NCBI RefSeq assembly: GCF_001182045.1
Contig: NZ_CVTY01000005.1
Coordinates: 434,001-498,000, forward strand
DNA: 64,000 nucleotides
Reading direction: 5' to 3'
Source: Dakarella massiliensis
GTDB lineage: Bacteria > Pseudomonadota > Gammaproteobacteria > Burkholderiales > Burkholderiaceae_F
Part shown: piece after piece, positions 35,628 through 43,510 of the stretch
Layout of the letters: each line of letters begins with the position of its first letter
Numbering within the stretch: position 1 is the stretch's first letter
Made by a program: the position numbers and the translations under genes
The notes under the pieces: generated by a model
Told to the model about the DNA's origin: nothing
Database searches by the model: none
The model's input: only the letters and a program-made list of their open reading frames with translations

Positions 35628-37976
35628 ATGCCTGCAATCAATGCGGACTCGCAAGTGGTCATACCCCACATGGAAAGTCTGACGGACGATAACTCGTCAG
35701 ATGATCTGCCACTCTACATGCAGCCGGCTGACGTCAAGATCGTTTCTGCAAACGAGCTGCTGACCCGGTGCAGGCTTTATCTGTCGGAAAGCGACTGCCA
35801 GACCATTCTCAAGGCCTATCGGTACGCTGACGAACATCATCTGGGACAGTTCCGCAAATCGGGTGAGCCTTACATCACGCATCCTCTCGCGGTGGCTTCG
35901 ATTCTCGCGAGCTGGCATATGGACTGCGTGACCATTCAGGCAGGACTCATGCACGACGTGCTGGAAGACACCGGCGTGTCGAAGATTGAGATGGCGGAAC
36001 GCTTCGGCATCGAAGTGGCAAACGTCGTCGACGGCGTCTCCAAACTCGATAAGCTCAAATTCAAGAGCACTCAGGTTGCCGCGGCAGAATCCTTCAGAAA
36101 GCTGCTGCTCGCCATGGCGAAGGATGTCCGCGTCATCCTCGTGAAGCTTGCTGACCGTGTGCATAACATGCGCACTCTCGGCATCATGCGCTATGAAAAG
36201 CGCTGCCGCATTTCCCGCGAGACGCTCGATATTTATGTGCCGATTGCTCACCGTCTCGGCATGAATCACGTATTCCGCGAACTGCAGGAACTCGCCTTTC
36301 TCAACATGCATCCGATCCGCTATCGGGTGCTGCATGACGCTGTTGTGAGAACGCGTGAAAAGAGAAAGGACATTCTCGAGCGGATTCTGCATGAAACCCG
36401 CCGCATGCTCCCGAAGGCCGGTATCAAGGCCCGCGTGATCGGGCGCGACAAGACGATGTACGGCATCTATAACACGATGCGTGATAAGCACATCCGATTC
36501 CGTGAGGCGCTGGACGTATACGGTTTCCGGGTGATCGTGCGGACGCCTGAGGAGTGCTACCTCACGCTGGGTGCCCTGCACGCCCTTTATAAGCCGGTGC
36601 CGAAACGTTTCAAGGACTTCATCGCAGTGCCAAAGACAAACGGGTATCAGAGTCTTCATACGACTGTGATCGGTCCGAACGGCACGCCGATCGAGTATCA
36701 GATCCGGACTGAGGAAATGAACCGGATCGCGGAGTACGGCATTCTCACGCACTGGCTCTTCAATGATGACGGTGCGAGTGCTACCGAAATTCAGCAGAGA
36801 ACGACCGCTTGGCTGCAGTCGCTGCTTGAAATCCAGCAGCACAGCGCGGATTCTTCTGAGTTTATTGAAAACATCAAGATTGATCTCTTCCCGGATCGCA
36901 TCTACGTCTTCACCCCGAAGTCAAAGATTATTTCTCTTCCGAAACGTTCCACCCCGATTGACTTCGCGTACCAGATTCATACTGACGTCGGCAATCACGC
37001 GCTTTCCTGCCGTGTGAATGGTGAGCCCTGCTCTCTCACCCAGGAACTGAATAACGGCGACATGGTTGAAATCCGTACATCGCCTGACGCGACGCCGAAT
37101 CCTGAATGGGTGCGGTATGTCGGCAGCGGCAAAGCCCGTGCTGAAATCCGTCAGTTCCTCCGCACGATGAAGTTTGATGATTCGGTGAAGCTGGGTCACA
37201 AGCTCCTTAAGCGCGCGGGTGAGGAAGTGAATCTCGATATCGACAGCGTGCCGGAAGCCGTCTGGAAGGCTGTTCTGAAGGATTCCGGTGTCGACTCAAA
37301 GGAATCGTTCTTCGCGGATCTGGGACTTGGAAAGTATCTCGCGGGCGCCATTGTGAACCGCTTTACCGCGCTCACGGCTCCGATCACGGGGATGGCCGGC
37401 CGGACCGAAAACCCCATGATGAAGGCGGTGAAGGTAACGGGGAACGAAGGCGTCGCAGTCAGTCTCGCAACCTGCTGCCATCCGATTCCAGGGGACGATA
37501 TCTGGGGCTTCATGCGCCCAGGCAAGGGACTCTCCATTCACTGTACTTCCTGCGAGCATACGGTGAAGGGGCGTTCCGCCGACCCGGGCCGCTGGATGGC
37601 GGCTGAGTGGCTCCCGCAGCCGCTCTCTGCCCGTTACCCCGTTCCGATCGAGGTCACTGCGGATGAGGATCAGGAGAAAGCTGTGATTGCGGCGAGCGTT
37701 GCGGCTATCGCTGAAGAGCAGTCGGCGATTGTCGGCTTCTCCGTGGATTCGGAAAACAGCAGCACAACCCGTCTCCACATGGTGGTTCAGGTGCGTGATA
37801 AGACCCACCTCTCCCATGTGCTGCGTCATCTCGCGAGAATTCCGGGGGTCCAGCAGGTATGGCGCCGGACTACAGAACAGGATGATGTGCCGAAAGCCTC
37901 TCCTGATGAACCCCGGATGAAGAAGCTGAATTCCGAGGATCTTTACGCGGAGAGCCGGACCGGCAGCGGAGCCTGA
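35628..37976 (+). CDS. spoT: bifunctional (p)ppGpp synthetase/hydrolase SpoT
   Basis: This RelA/SpoT-family enzyme makes and degrades (p)ppGpp for the stringent response. The 782-residue product has an intact HD hydrolase domain (ITHPLAVA, then the His-Asp pair at about 109-110 in LMHDVLEDT), a synthetase domain (about 260-370, YRVIV-type core and TNGYQSLHTTV). TGS (about 420-480), a helical/zinc-finger part with CCHPIPGD and CTSC, and a C-terminal ACT domain follow. Intact HD residues argue for SpoT over RelA. The context gmk-rpoZ-spoT agrees. GAGG lies about 9 nt before the ATG. Confidence 0.95.
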   Translation: MPAINADSQVVIPHMESLTDDNSSDDLPLYMQPADVKIVSANELLTRCRLYLSESDCQTILKAYRYADEHHLGQFRKSGEPYITHPLAVASILASWHMDCVTIQAGLMHDVLEDTGVSKIEMAERFGIEVANVVDGVSKLDKLKFKSTQVAAAESFRKLLLAMAKDVRVILVKLADRVHNMRTLGIMRYEKRCRISRETLDIYVPIAHRLGMNHVFRELQELAFLNMHPIRYRVLHDAVVRTREKRKDILERILHETRRMLPKAGIKARVIGRDKTMYGIYNTMRDKHIRFREALDVYGFRVIVRTPEECYLTLGALHALYKPVPKRFKDFIAVPKTNGYQSLHTTVIGPNGTPIEYQIRTEEMNRIAEYGILTHWLFNDDGASATEIQQRTTAWLQSLLEIQQHSADSSEFIENIKIDLFPDRIYVFTPKSKIISLPKRSTPIDFAYQIHTDVGNHALSCRVNGEPCSLTQELNNGDMVEIRTSPDATPNPEWVRYVGSGKARAEIRQFLRTMKFDDSVKLGHKLLKRAGEEVNLDIDSVPEAVWKAVLKDSGVDSKESFFADLGLGKYLAGAIVNRFTALTAPITGMAGRTENPMMKAVKVTGNEGVAVSLATCCHPIPGDDIWGFMRPGKGLSIHCTSCEHTVKGRSADPGRWMAAEWLPQPLSARYPVPIEVTADEDQEKAVIAASVAAIAEEQSAIVGFSVDSENSSTTRLHMVVQVRDKTHLSHVLRHLARIPGVQQVWRRTTEQDDVPKASPDEPRMKKLNSEDLYAESRTGSGA

Positions 37977-37995
37977 TCTCTCACGCAGGAATCAA

Positions 37996-38032
37996 CAAAG
38001 GAGCGGAAATTTCTTTCCGCTCCTTTGTTTTT
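37996..38032. terminator. bidirectional terminator between spoT and greB
   Basis: CAAAGGAGCGGAAA (37996-38009) and TTTCCGCTCCTTTG (38014-38027) form a perfect 14-bp stem with a 4-nt loop and T-tract. It overlaps the greB stop region. Confidence 0.93.
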
Positions 38033-38603
38033 AATCCTCTTTCGGCGTTTCGTGAGGAATCGGCGGTTCGCCGGTATAGCGGACCTCAAGGATCTCGAGC
38101 GTCTGCACGCCTTTCGGTGTCGGAAGCTTCACTTCATCGCCCTCGTGAGCCTTGATGAGGACACGGGCAACCGGGCTGATCCAGGAAACATCGCCATGCT
38201 CCGGATCCATCTCGTCGATGCCGACGATGCGGACTGTGTGCTCTTCGCCGAGGTTATTGGCATAGGTTACGGTTGCGCCGAAGAAAATCTGATCCGTGTC
38301 TCGTCCCCGGACATCCACTACCTGGGCGGACTCAATCCGCTTATTGAGGAAGCGGATCCGGCGGTCGATAGCCCTCAGACGCTGTTTGCCGTACTGGTAG
38401 TCGCCGTTCTCGGACCGGTCACCGTTCGACGCCGCCCAGGAGACGATACTCACGACTTTCGGACGTTCTGTCCTCACGAGATTTTCCCGTTCGTCGAGCA
38501 TTCTCCGATAGCATTCCGGCGTCATGTAGTTCGGGGCGTTGGCTGGCAGTCCTGGCAGCTTTACGCCTTCTTCGTCGTCATCTTCATCCTGAGCCGTATT
38601 CAT
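38031..38603 (-). CDS. greB: transcription elongation factor GreB
   Basis: GreB is the second transcript-cleavage factor, able to rescue longer backtracks than GreA. The 190-residue product has the Gre N-terminal coiled coil with tip residues SNGDRSENGDYQYGKQRLR and the C-terminal domain with FFGATVTYAN and the LEILEVRY end. ATG 38603 has GGAG upstream; a 17-codon extension is rejected. An acidic stretch (EDDDEEG) precedes the coiled coil. It converges on spoT. Confidence 0.95.
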   Translation of the reverse strand: MNTAQDEDDDEEGVKLPGLPANAPNYMTPECYRRMLDERENLVRTERPKVVSIVSWAASNGDRSENGDYQYGKQRLRAIDRRIRFLNKRIESAQVVDVRGRDTDQIFFGATVTYANNLGEEHTVRIVGIDEMDPEHGDVSWISPVARVLIKAHEGDEVKLPTPKGVQTLEILEVRYTGEPPIPHETPKED

Positions 38604-38631
38604 GCCTTGCTCCTTTTCTGGGAGAGATATG

Positions 38632-38665
38632 AAAAAAGTCCGTGAAGGCATCAACCTTCACGGAC
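38632..38665 (-). terminator. terminator of the tRNA operon
   Basis: GTCCGTGAAGG (38638-38648) and CCTTCACGGAC (38655-38665) pair around a 6-nt loop; on the minus strand the stem is followed by six T. It lies just after the tRNA-His gene. Confidence 0.93.
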
Positions 38666-38673
38666 TCTGAATC

Positions 38674-38750
38674 TGGGGTGGGGGGTCGGACTCGAACCGA
38701 CGACAACCGGAATCACAATCCGGGACTCTACCAACTGAGCTACACCCACC
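38674..38750 (-). tRNA. tRNA-His (anticodon GTG)
   Basis: A 77-nt cloverleaf with the extra 5' G-1 opposite C73 that identifies tRNA-His, anticodon loop TTGTGAT and an encoded CCA end. The acceptor helix GTGGGTG/CCCCCAC has a U6-C67 mismatch, and the D stem has a G-U pair. Confidence 0.95.
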
Positions 38751-38769
38751 ATTACAACTGATTTACTAC

Positions 38770-38846
38770 TGGTCCACCCGGCAGGATTCGAACCAGCGAC
38801 CCTCTGCTTAGAAGGCAGATGCTCTATCCAACTGAGCTACGGGCGG
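38770..38846 (-). tRNA. tRNA-Arg (anticodon TCT)
   Basis: A 77-nt cloverleaf with anticodon loop CTTCTAA, acceptor CCGCCCG/CGGGTGG, discriminator A and encoded CCA. The T stem GCTGG/CCTGC has a central U-U mismatch. Middle gene of the operon. Confidence 0.95.
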
Positions 38847-38872
38847 ATCGATTCTGCTTTGCAGACTCTGTC

Positions 38873-38949
38873 TGGTCGGGGTGAAGAGATTCGAACTCCC
38901 GACATCCTGCTCCCAAAGCAGGCGCGCTACCAGACTGCGCCACACCCCG
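38873..38949 (-). tRNA. tRNA-Pro (anticodon TGG)
   Basis: A 77-nt cloverleaf with anticodon loop TTTGGGA, acceptor CGGGGTG/CACCCCG, discriminator A and encoded CCA. It is first in the minus-strand Pro-Arg-His operon. Confidence 0.96.
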
Positions 38950-38959
38950 AGAGAAGTCA

Positions 38960-38987
38960 ATTATACATAAGGAAAGCTAAAAAGCAA
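38960..38987 (-). promoter_or_regulatory. sigma-70 promoter of the tRNA operon
   Basis: On the minus strand TTGCTT (38987-38982) and a perfect TATAAT (38965-38960) are separated by 16 bp. The start would fall within a few bases of the tRNA-Pro 5' end. A T/A-rich stretch lies upstream of the -35, like an UP element. Confidence 0.85.
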
Positions 38988-39045
38988 AATTTAAATTTCA
39001 GAAGCCCGGAAGCGACTGGAGAACGGTGAAATTTCCGCGTGTCTC

Positions 39046-39465
39046 TTATCGGAAGGTATCCTTCGGCGACGTCTTTTTCATGGAGCCCACATTGCACAGG
39101 ACCTGCGTCAGATGGTGACCGGTTTCTGCGACGAACATGGAGCAGGTGAGGCGGGCCCGGTGTCCCTGATTGCTTTTATAAAACTTCCACTGGCTGTCAT
39201 TGCCCATGACGAGCTGCATGATGAGAACGCCGTTGACCGGACCTTCCTCATCCTGTCTGTCGGCCGGGATCGTGTTGATGGGGTGATCCAGGATAATGGC
39301 GGGGAATTCGACCACCTCTTCTTTCCCCATGTTGCAGCAGTCGACACCCTGACGGCTGCCGAGCGTACCCGTGACAGAAACCGGGGTGCCGTAGCGGTAC
39401 GTGGCGGCTGAGGCGGAAAGCGTGAAAGTGAGACCGAGAAGGCCTGCTAGAAGCCAGCGGTACAT
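39046..39465 (-). CDS. small secreted protein, DUF4431-like
   Basis: The 139-residue product starts with a signal peptide (MYRWLLAGLLGLTFTLSASA, cleavage about residue 20-21). The mature part opens with YRYGTPVSVTGTLGSR and ends with a block HRARLTCSMFVAETGHHLTQVL that resembles DUF4431 (G/H-x-V-x-V-x-G-x-LF with a TGHHxT motif). Function is unknown. Three cysteines (two adjacent in GVDCCNMG) could form disulfides in the periplasm. ATG 39465 has GGAG upstream; a longer frame is rejected because the signal peptide would be internal. It is a single gene with a TATAAT-type promoter and an operator-like repeat upstream. Confidence 0.75.
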   Translation of the reverse strand: MYRWLLAGLLGLTFTLSASAATYRYGTPVSVTGTLGSRQGVDCCNMGKEEVVEFPAIILDHPINTIPADRQDEEGPVNGVLIMQLVMGNDSQWKFYKSNQGHRARLTCSMFVAETGHHLTQVLCNVGSMKKTSPKDTFR

Positions 39466-39521
39466 ATAAAGACTCCTGAAGAAAATTGAGAGAATTATAA
39501 ACTCAAACTTTGTAGAGTAAT

Positions 39522-39543
39522 AACGTTGATAACGATTAACGTT
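39522..39543. promoter_or_regulatory. operator-like repeat upstream of the DUF4431-like gene
   Basis: AACGTT occurs at both ends of a 22-bp element, and the inner GTTAAT/ATCAAC halves are near-complementary. It lies about 30 bp upstream of TATAAT (minus strand, 39492-39498 region). The layout resembles a dimeric repressor or activator site; no known consensus was matched. Confidence 0.35.
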
Positions 39544-39576
39544 TGCAGGGAAACCCTGACCGAAAATGATGTGAAA

Positions 39577-39606
39577 TAAAAAAAGCCCCGCGGAGACGGG
39601 GCTTTT
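39577..39606 (-). terminator. terminator after yicC
   Basis: AAAAGCCCCG (39581-39590) pairs with CGGGGCTTTT (39597-39606) around a 6-nt loop; on the minus strand it runs into a T-rich tract. Confidence 0.92.
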
Positions 39607-39644
39607 ATAAGAGTTGAGAGCGGTGTATGCCACCCTTTCTTCTG

Positions 39645-40547
39645 TTACTCCAGATTCTGGATCTGCTCGCGCATCTTTTCGATATTGAGTTTCAGATCGA
39701 GAGAGGCATTTGTCATCTCGATTGCCACTGCCTTGGAGCCCAGCGTATTCGCTTCGCGGTTCAGTTCCTGCATGAGGAAGTCGAGGCGGCGGCCGACAGG
39801 GCCGCCAGCGGTCAGCACGCGGCGGACTTCATTGACGTGGGTGATGAGCCGGTTGATTTCCTCAGCCACATCCATGCGGAGTGCGTAAAGCGTGAGTTCT
39901 GCGCGGATCCGCTCGTTCACGTCTTCAGGGGTCAGTGAAGACTTATCGGAAAGCGCCTGGGTGAGGGCCTCAGAGAGCCGTTCCTCGAGCTTCGACTTCA
40001 TGGCGGCGAGGATGTCAGGGAGCCGGGACGCGATATCGCGGGCGATTCCCTCGATGTTGTCGCAGTAACCGAGAAGCACCTTGGCAAGGGCGGCACCTTC
40101 GCGTTCGCGGGAGGCGAGGAAGGCATCCAGCGCGCGGTTCAGCGCATCGAGAACATCTTTTGATACCTGCTCCGCGTCGACGGTGTCAGACGTAAGAACG
40201 CCGGGATAAGAGAGAATTTCGCTCACAGAGAGCGCGCGGGCTTCCGGGAAAGCCTTGAGCGCTTCCCCCTGCAGGGACGCGAGCGTCGTGAGAGCAGACG
40301 GGCTCAGGCGGGACGTGGCACCGAGCGTCTCAGACTTAAGGGAGAGCCGGCACTCCATCTTGCCGCGCTTCACGCGGGAACCGATCGTTTCACGGATGGC
40401 TGATTCCAGAGAGTGGAGATCATCAGGAATTCTGAGCGTGAGATCGAGAAAACGGGAATTGACGGAGCGCAGTTCGACAGTGAGCTGGCCGGAGGCGATC
40501 GCAGACTGGATCGTCGCGTAACCTGTCATGCTGAAAACGGATGCCAT
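39645..40547 (-). CDS. yicC: YicC family endoribonuclease
   Basis: YicC proteins are single-strand-specific endoribonucleases; E. coli YicC helps degrade the sRNA RyhB. The 300-residue product starts MASVFSMTGYATIQS, the family signature, and has ELRSVNSRFLDL and the C-terminal LDFLMQELNREANTLGSKA block. An in-frame extension upstream is rejected. AAGG precedes the ATG. It is divergent from rph with 180 bp between, a common arrangement. Confidence 0.94.
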   Translation of the reverse strand: MASVFSMTGYATIQSAIASGQLTVELRSVNSRFLDLTLRIPDDLHSLESAIRETIGSRVKRGKMECRLSLKSETLGATSRLSPSALTTLASLQGEALKAFPEARALSVSEILSYPGVLTSDTVDAEQVSKDVLDALNRALDAFLASREREGAALAKVLLGYCDNIEGIARDIASRLPDILAAMKSKLEERLSEALTQALSDKSSLTPEDVNERIRAELTLYALRMDVAEEINRLITHVNEVRRVLTAGGPVGRRLDFLMQELNREANTLGSKAVAIEMTNASLDLKLNIEKMREQIQNLE

Positions 40548-40727
40548 AAGATATATCCTTGTCCGAGTTTGCTGAATGCCTCTGCCTGCGATGCAAAAGT
40601 CCAGGCGGAAGGCGCATGCAGATTGTAACGGTTTTGGGATCATCAACAGGGAAGCGCGGGCTCATGTCAGCCTCGCGGCTCTGTTTCATCAGATACGCGC
40701 AGCGATGGGCTGCAGGGAGAAAGCGAA

Positions 40728-41447
40728 GTGGAACGTACAAACGGCCGGAAAGCAGATGAAAAACGGAGCGTAAAAATTACGCGCCACTTCACGAAGTACG
40801 CCGAGGGCTCTGTCCTGATTGAAGACGGCGAAACGCAGGTCCTCTGCACGGCCTCTGTGATCACGGGGGTTCCCTCCTGGCTTAAAGGCCGGGGGGAAGG
40901 CTGGGTGACTGCGGAATACGGACTGCTGCCTCGCGCGACCGGTACACGGACGGACCGTGAAGCCGCGAAGGGAAAACAGACCGGCCGTACTCAGGAGATT
41001 CAGCGCCTGATCGGCCGCAGTCTCCGCGCGGTGATCGACCGCAAGGCGCTTGGCGAAAATACGATCAAGATCGACTGTGATGTGCTGCAGGCTGACGGCG
41101 GTTCCCGCTGCGCCTCGATCACGGGTGCCTATGTGGCGCTCGCAGACGCGGTTAACTGGATGATTTCCAAGGGACTCATTGAAAAGAGCCCGCTCAAGGA
41201 CTCGGTGTCCGCGATTTCTGTCGGCATGAGCGAAGGTCAGCCGGTGCTCGACCTCGACTACGTGGAAGATTCTTCGAGCGATACCGATATGAATGTCGTC
41301 ATGACGGGAAGCGGCGCTTTTGTGGAAATCCAGGGCACGGCTGAAGGCGATCCCTTCACGCGCGACGACCTGAACCGCCTGCTTGACCTTGCGGAAAAAG
41401 GCAATAAGGAACTCGCCGCGGCGCAGAACGAAGCGCTCAAGGCCTGA
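40728..41447 (+). CDS. rph: ribonuclease PH
   Basis: RNase PH is a phosphorolytic 3'-5' exonuclease that trims tRNA precursors. The 239-residue product has [20 protein letters not shown], the [14 protein letters not shown] block and the phosphate-site [18 protein letters not shown] at 40728 is the start, with GGGAG 8 nt upstream. It leads the rph-rdgB-hemW operon. Confidence 0.96.
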   Translation: MERTNGRKADEKRSVKITRHFTKYAEGSVLIEDGETQVLCTASVITGVPSWLKGRGEGWVTAEYGLLPRATGTRTDREAAKGKQTGRTQEIQRLIGRSLRAVIDRKALGENTIKIDCDVLQADGGSRCASITGAYVALADAVNWMISKGLIEKSPLKDSVSAISVGMSEGQPVLDLDYVEDSSSDTDMNVVMTGSGAFVEIQGTAEGDPFTRDDLNRLLDLAEKGNKELAAAQNEALKA

Positions 41448-41475
41448 AAGACTGAAACCATTTGGAGATCGACGG

Positions 41476-42072
41476 ATGAAGCGTCTGGTTCTGGCCTCGG
41501 ATAATCCGGGGAAAATTCGTGAATTCAATAAGCTCTTCGCCCCTCTCGGGATTGAAGTGGTGGCTCAGGGATCGCTCGGCGTCATACCGGCTGAGGAGCC
41601 TTTTGAGACATTCCTTGAAAACTGCCTCGCAAAAGCCCGCAATGCTTCCCGTCAGACGGGACTCCCGGCAATCGCCGATGATTCCGGAATCTGCGTGGAC
41701 GCTCTGGGAGGAGCTCCCGGAGTTCATTCCGCCCGCTTTGCCGGTCTCCCGAAAAGCGATGCCCGCAATAACGAGCTTCTCATCAGCCGGCTTCAGGGGG
41801 AAGCAAACCGCAAGGCTCACTATGTCTGTGTGCTGATCGGCGTTAAGTCAGCGGATGATCCCGATCCGCTGGTCGCGACCGGCTACTGGCATGGTGAAAT
41901 TGTGGATACGCCCCGGGGCGAGAATGGGTTTGGCTATGACCCGTACTTTTTCCTTCCGCAGGAAGGGAAGACCGCGGCTGAGCTTTCCGAGGAAGAAAAG
42001 AACAGCGTGAGCCATCGCGGCCAGGCAGTTCAGGGCCTTCTCTCGCTTCTCAGGAACCACTGGGGGTGGTAA
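41476..42072 (+). CDS. rdgB: dITP/XTP pyrophosphatase
   Basis: RdgB removes deaminated purine nucleotides (dITP, dXTP) before they enter DNA. The 198-residue product has the family motif ASDNPGKIREF at the N-terminus, the ADDSGICVDALGGAPGVHSARFAG catalytic block in shortened form, and the SHRGQAV C-terminal signature. GGAG lies upstream of ATG 41476. hemW begins within or just after its stop. Confidence 0.96.
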   Translation: MKRLVLASDNPGKIREFNKLFAPLGIEVVAQGSLGVIPAEEPFETFLENCLAKARNASRQTGLPAIADDSGICVDALGGAPGVHSARFAGLPKSDARNNELLISRLQGEANRKAHYVCVLIGVKSADDPDPLVATGYWHGEIVDTPRGENGFGYDPYFFLPQEGKTAAELSEEEKNSVSHRGQAVQGLLSLLRNHWGW

Positions 42073-42077
42073 GCCGC

Positions 42078-43265
42078 ATGAAGACGCTTCCGGGCACAGG
42101 CGGAGTGCCGGTTCCGGAGAGCAGTCGTATACCGCTCTCCCTCTATATTCATTGGCCCTGGTGCGTCCGTAAGTGTCCTTACTGTGACTTCAATTCCCGC
42201 CCGGTGATGGGAGCTCTGCCGACAGATACCTATGTGTCGCTGCTGCTTCGCGACCTGGAGTCTCAGATCGCGTATCTCAAGCCTGGCAGACGTATCGAGA
42301 CAATTTATATCGGCGGCGGCACTCCCTCCCTCATGGCAGGGAAGGAGATCGGAACGCTGCTGCAGGGTGTCAGGAATCTGATTGAGGTATCCCCCGAGTG
42401 TGAGATCTCGATGGAGGCGAATCCCGGGACGGTCGAATCCGATTCCCTGATCCGCTACCGAGAGGCCGGGGTTAACCGACTGTCGCTGGGAGTTCAGAGT
42501 TTCAATGACCGGGAACTCCGGATTCTCGGCCGCATTCATTCCGCTGACGACGCTCGAGCGGCCATCCGTCAGGCCGCGGCAGCCTTTGATAACTTCAATA
42601 TCGACATTATGTTCGGCCTTCCGGGGGAGACCCTGGAGTCGCTTGCCGATGAGCTGCGGGAAGCGGTCGGATCAGGAAGCACGCATCTCTCTTTCTATCA
42701 GCTCACGATCGAAGAGGGCACGGCCTTCGCCCGGCGGGTGCCGGAAGGAATTCCGGATCCGGACACGCTGGCTGAAATGGGGGATCTGGTGCTGAGCGAA
42801 CTCGCCCGCGCGGGGTTCAGGCGTTACGAAGTGTCGGGATACGCACAGGAAGGGCGCCGCTGTCGCCATAACCTGAACTATTGGGGATACGGCGACTACC
42901 TGGCGATCGGGGCCGGCGCTCACGGAAAGATCAGCGATGAGCGGGGTGTCTTCCGCTACGCTCAGGCGGGGGATCCGAGACGCTATATGGAAAACGTCCG
43001 AACGCTGGAAACGCCGTTCCAGGAATCCCGCTGGGTGGGACGGGATGAGCTGCCGTTTGAATTCATGCTGGACGGACTGAGGCTCACGGATGGGGTCACA
43101 GTCCGATCGTTTGAAGAAAGGACTGGGCTCGGATACAGCGTTATTGAGCCCGCGGTAAACGAGGCGGTGGGGGAGGGGCTTCTCACCGCGGAAGACGGCT
43201 GTCTTGTGCCAACCGCCAGAGGACTCGACTTTCTTTCCGATCTTCAGGAACTCTTCCTGCCCTGA
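42078..43265 (+). CDS. hemW: radical SAM heme chaperone HemW
   Basis: HemW binds heme and inserts it into target proteins; older annotations call it oxygen-independent coproporphyrinogen oxidase. The 395-residue product has the radical SAM motif CVRKCPYC near residue 27 preceded by LYIHWPW, the IGGGTPSLM block and the HemW signature HNLNYWGYGDYLAIGAGAHG. ATG 42078 is preferred, with GGGGTGG upstream; GTG 42066, overlapping rdgB, is possible. It is not a true HemN, which has a longer N-terminus. Confidence 0.94.
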   Translation: MKTLPGTGGVPVPESSRIPLSLYIHWPWCVRKCPYCDFNSRPVMGALPTDTYVSLLLRDLESQIAYLKPGRRIETIYIGGGTPSLMAGKEIGTLLQGVRNLIEVSPECEISMEANPGTVESDSLIRYREAGVNRLSLGVQSFNDRELRILGRIHSADDARAAIRQAAAAFDNFNIDIMFGLPGETLESLADELREAVGSGSTHLSFYQLTIEEGTAFARRVPEGIPDPDTLAEMGDLVLSELARAGFRRYEVSGYAQEGRRCRHNLNYWGYGDYLAIGAGAHGKISDERGVFRYAQAGDPRRYMENVRTLETPFQESRWVGRDELPFEFMLDGLRLTDGVTVRSFEERTGLGYSVIEPAVNEAVGEGLLTAEDGCLVPTARGLDFLSDLQELFLP

Positions 43266-43320
43266 TCCGGTGCCTGGTAAAGTGTTGCGGATTGAAAAAA
43301 TCTCATTTTTGGGGAGCGAA

Positions 43321-43337
43321 TGCACTATCATGGTGCA
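43321..43337. promoter_or_regulatory. NtrC binding site upstream of glnA
   Basis: TGCACTATCATGGTGCA is a dyad (TGCAC-N7-GTGCA) matching the NtrC consensus. It lies about 95 bp upstream of the sigma-54 promoter, an enhancer position from which NtrC reaches the promoter by DNA looping. Confidence 0.9.
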
Positions 43338-43362
43338 TGATTCTGCCTCATTTTGATCCGCT

Positions 43363-43387
43363 CAGACGGTGAAATTCTGACCGTCTG
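43363..43387. repeat. inverted repeat between NtrC site and sigma-54 promoter
   Basis: CAGACGGT (43363-43370) and ACCGTCTG (43380-43387) form perfect 8-bp arms around 9 nt, with no T-tract after. It may be a hemW terminator remnant or a further regulator site; it does not match the NtrC consensus. Confidence 0.5.
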
Positions 43388-43431
43388 TCGGAGAAGGGCT
43401 ATTTGCTGAGGTTTTGCTGAAAAGTAAAAAC

Positions 43432-43447
43432 TGGCACGGTAGTTGCT
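43432..43447 (+). promoter_or_regulatory. sigma-54 promoter of glnA
   Basis: TGGCACGGTAGTTGCT fits the -24/-12 consensus TGGCAC-N5-TTGCW exactly, with the invariant GG and GC ten bases apart. With the upstream NtrC site it shows nitrogen-limitation control of glnA. Confidence 0.96.
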
Positions 43448-43510
43448 TATATATGGGCGAATGCCAGGGAGAAATGCTCTCCCGGCCCAAGATTGATTTA
43501 GGAGAAAAAG

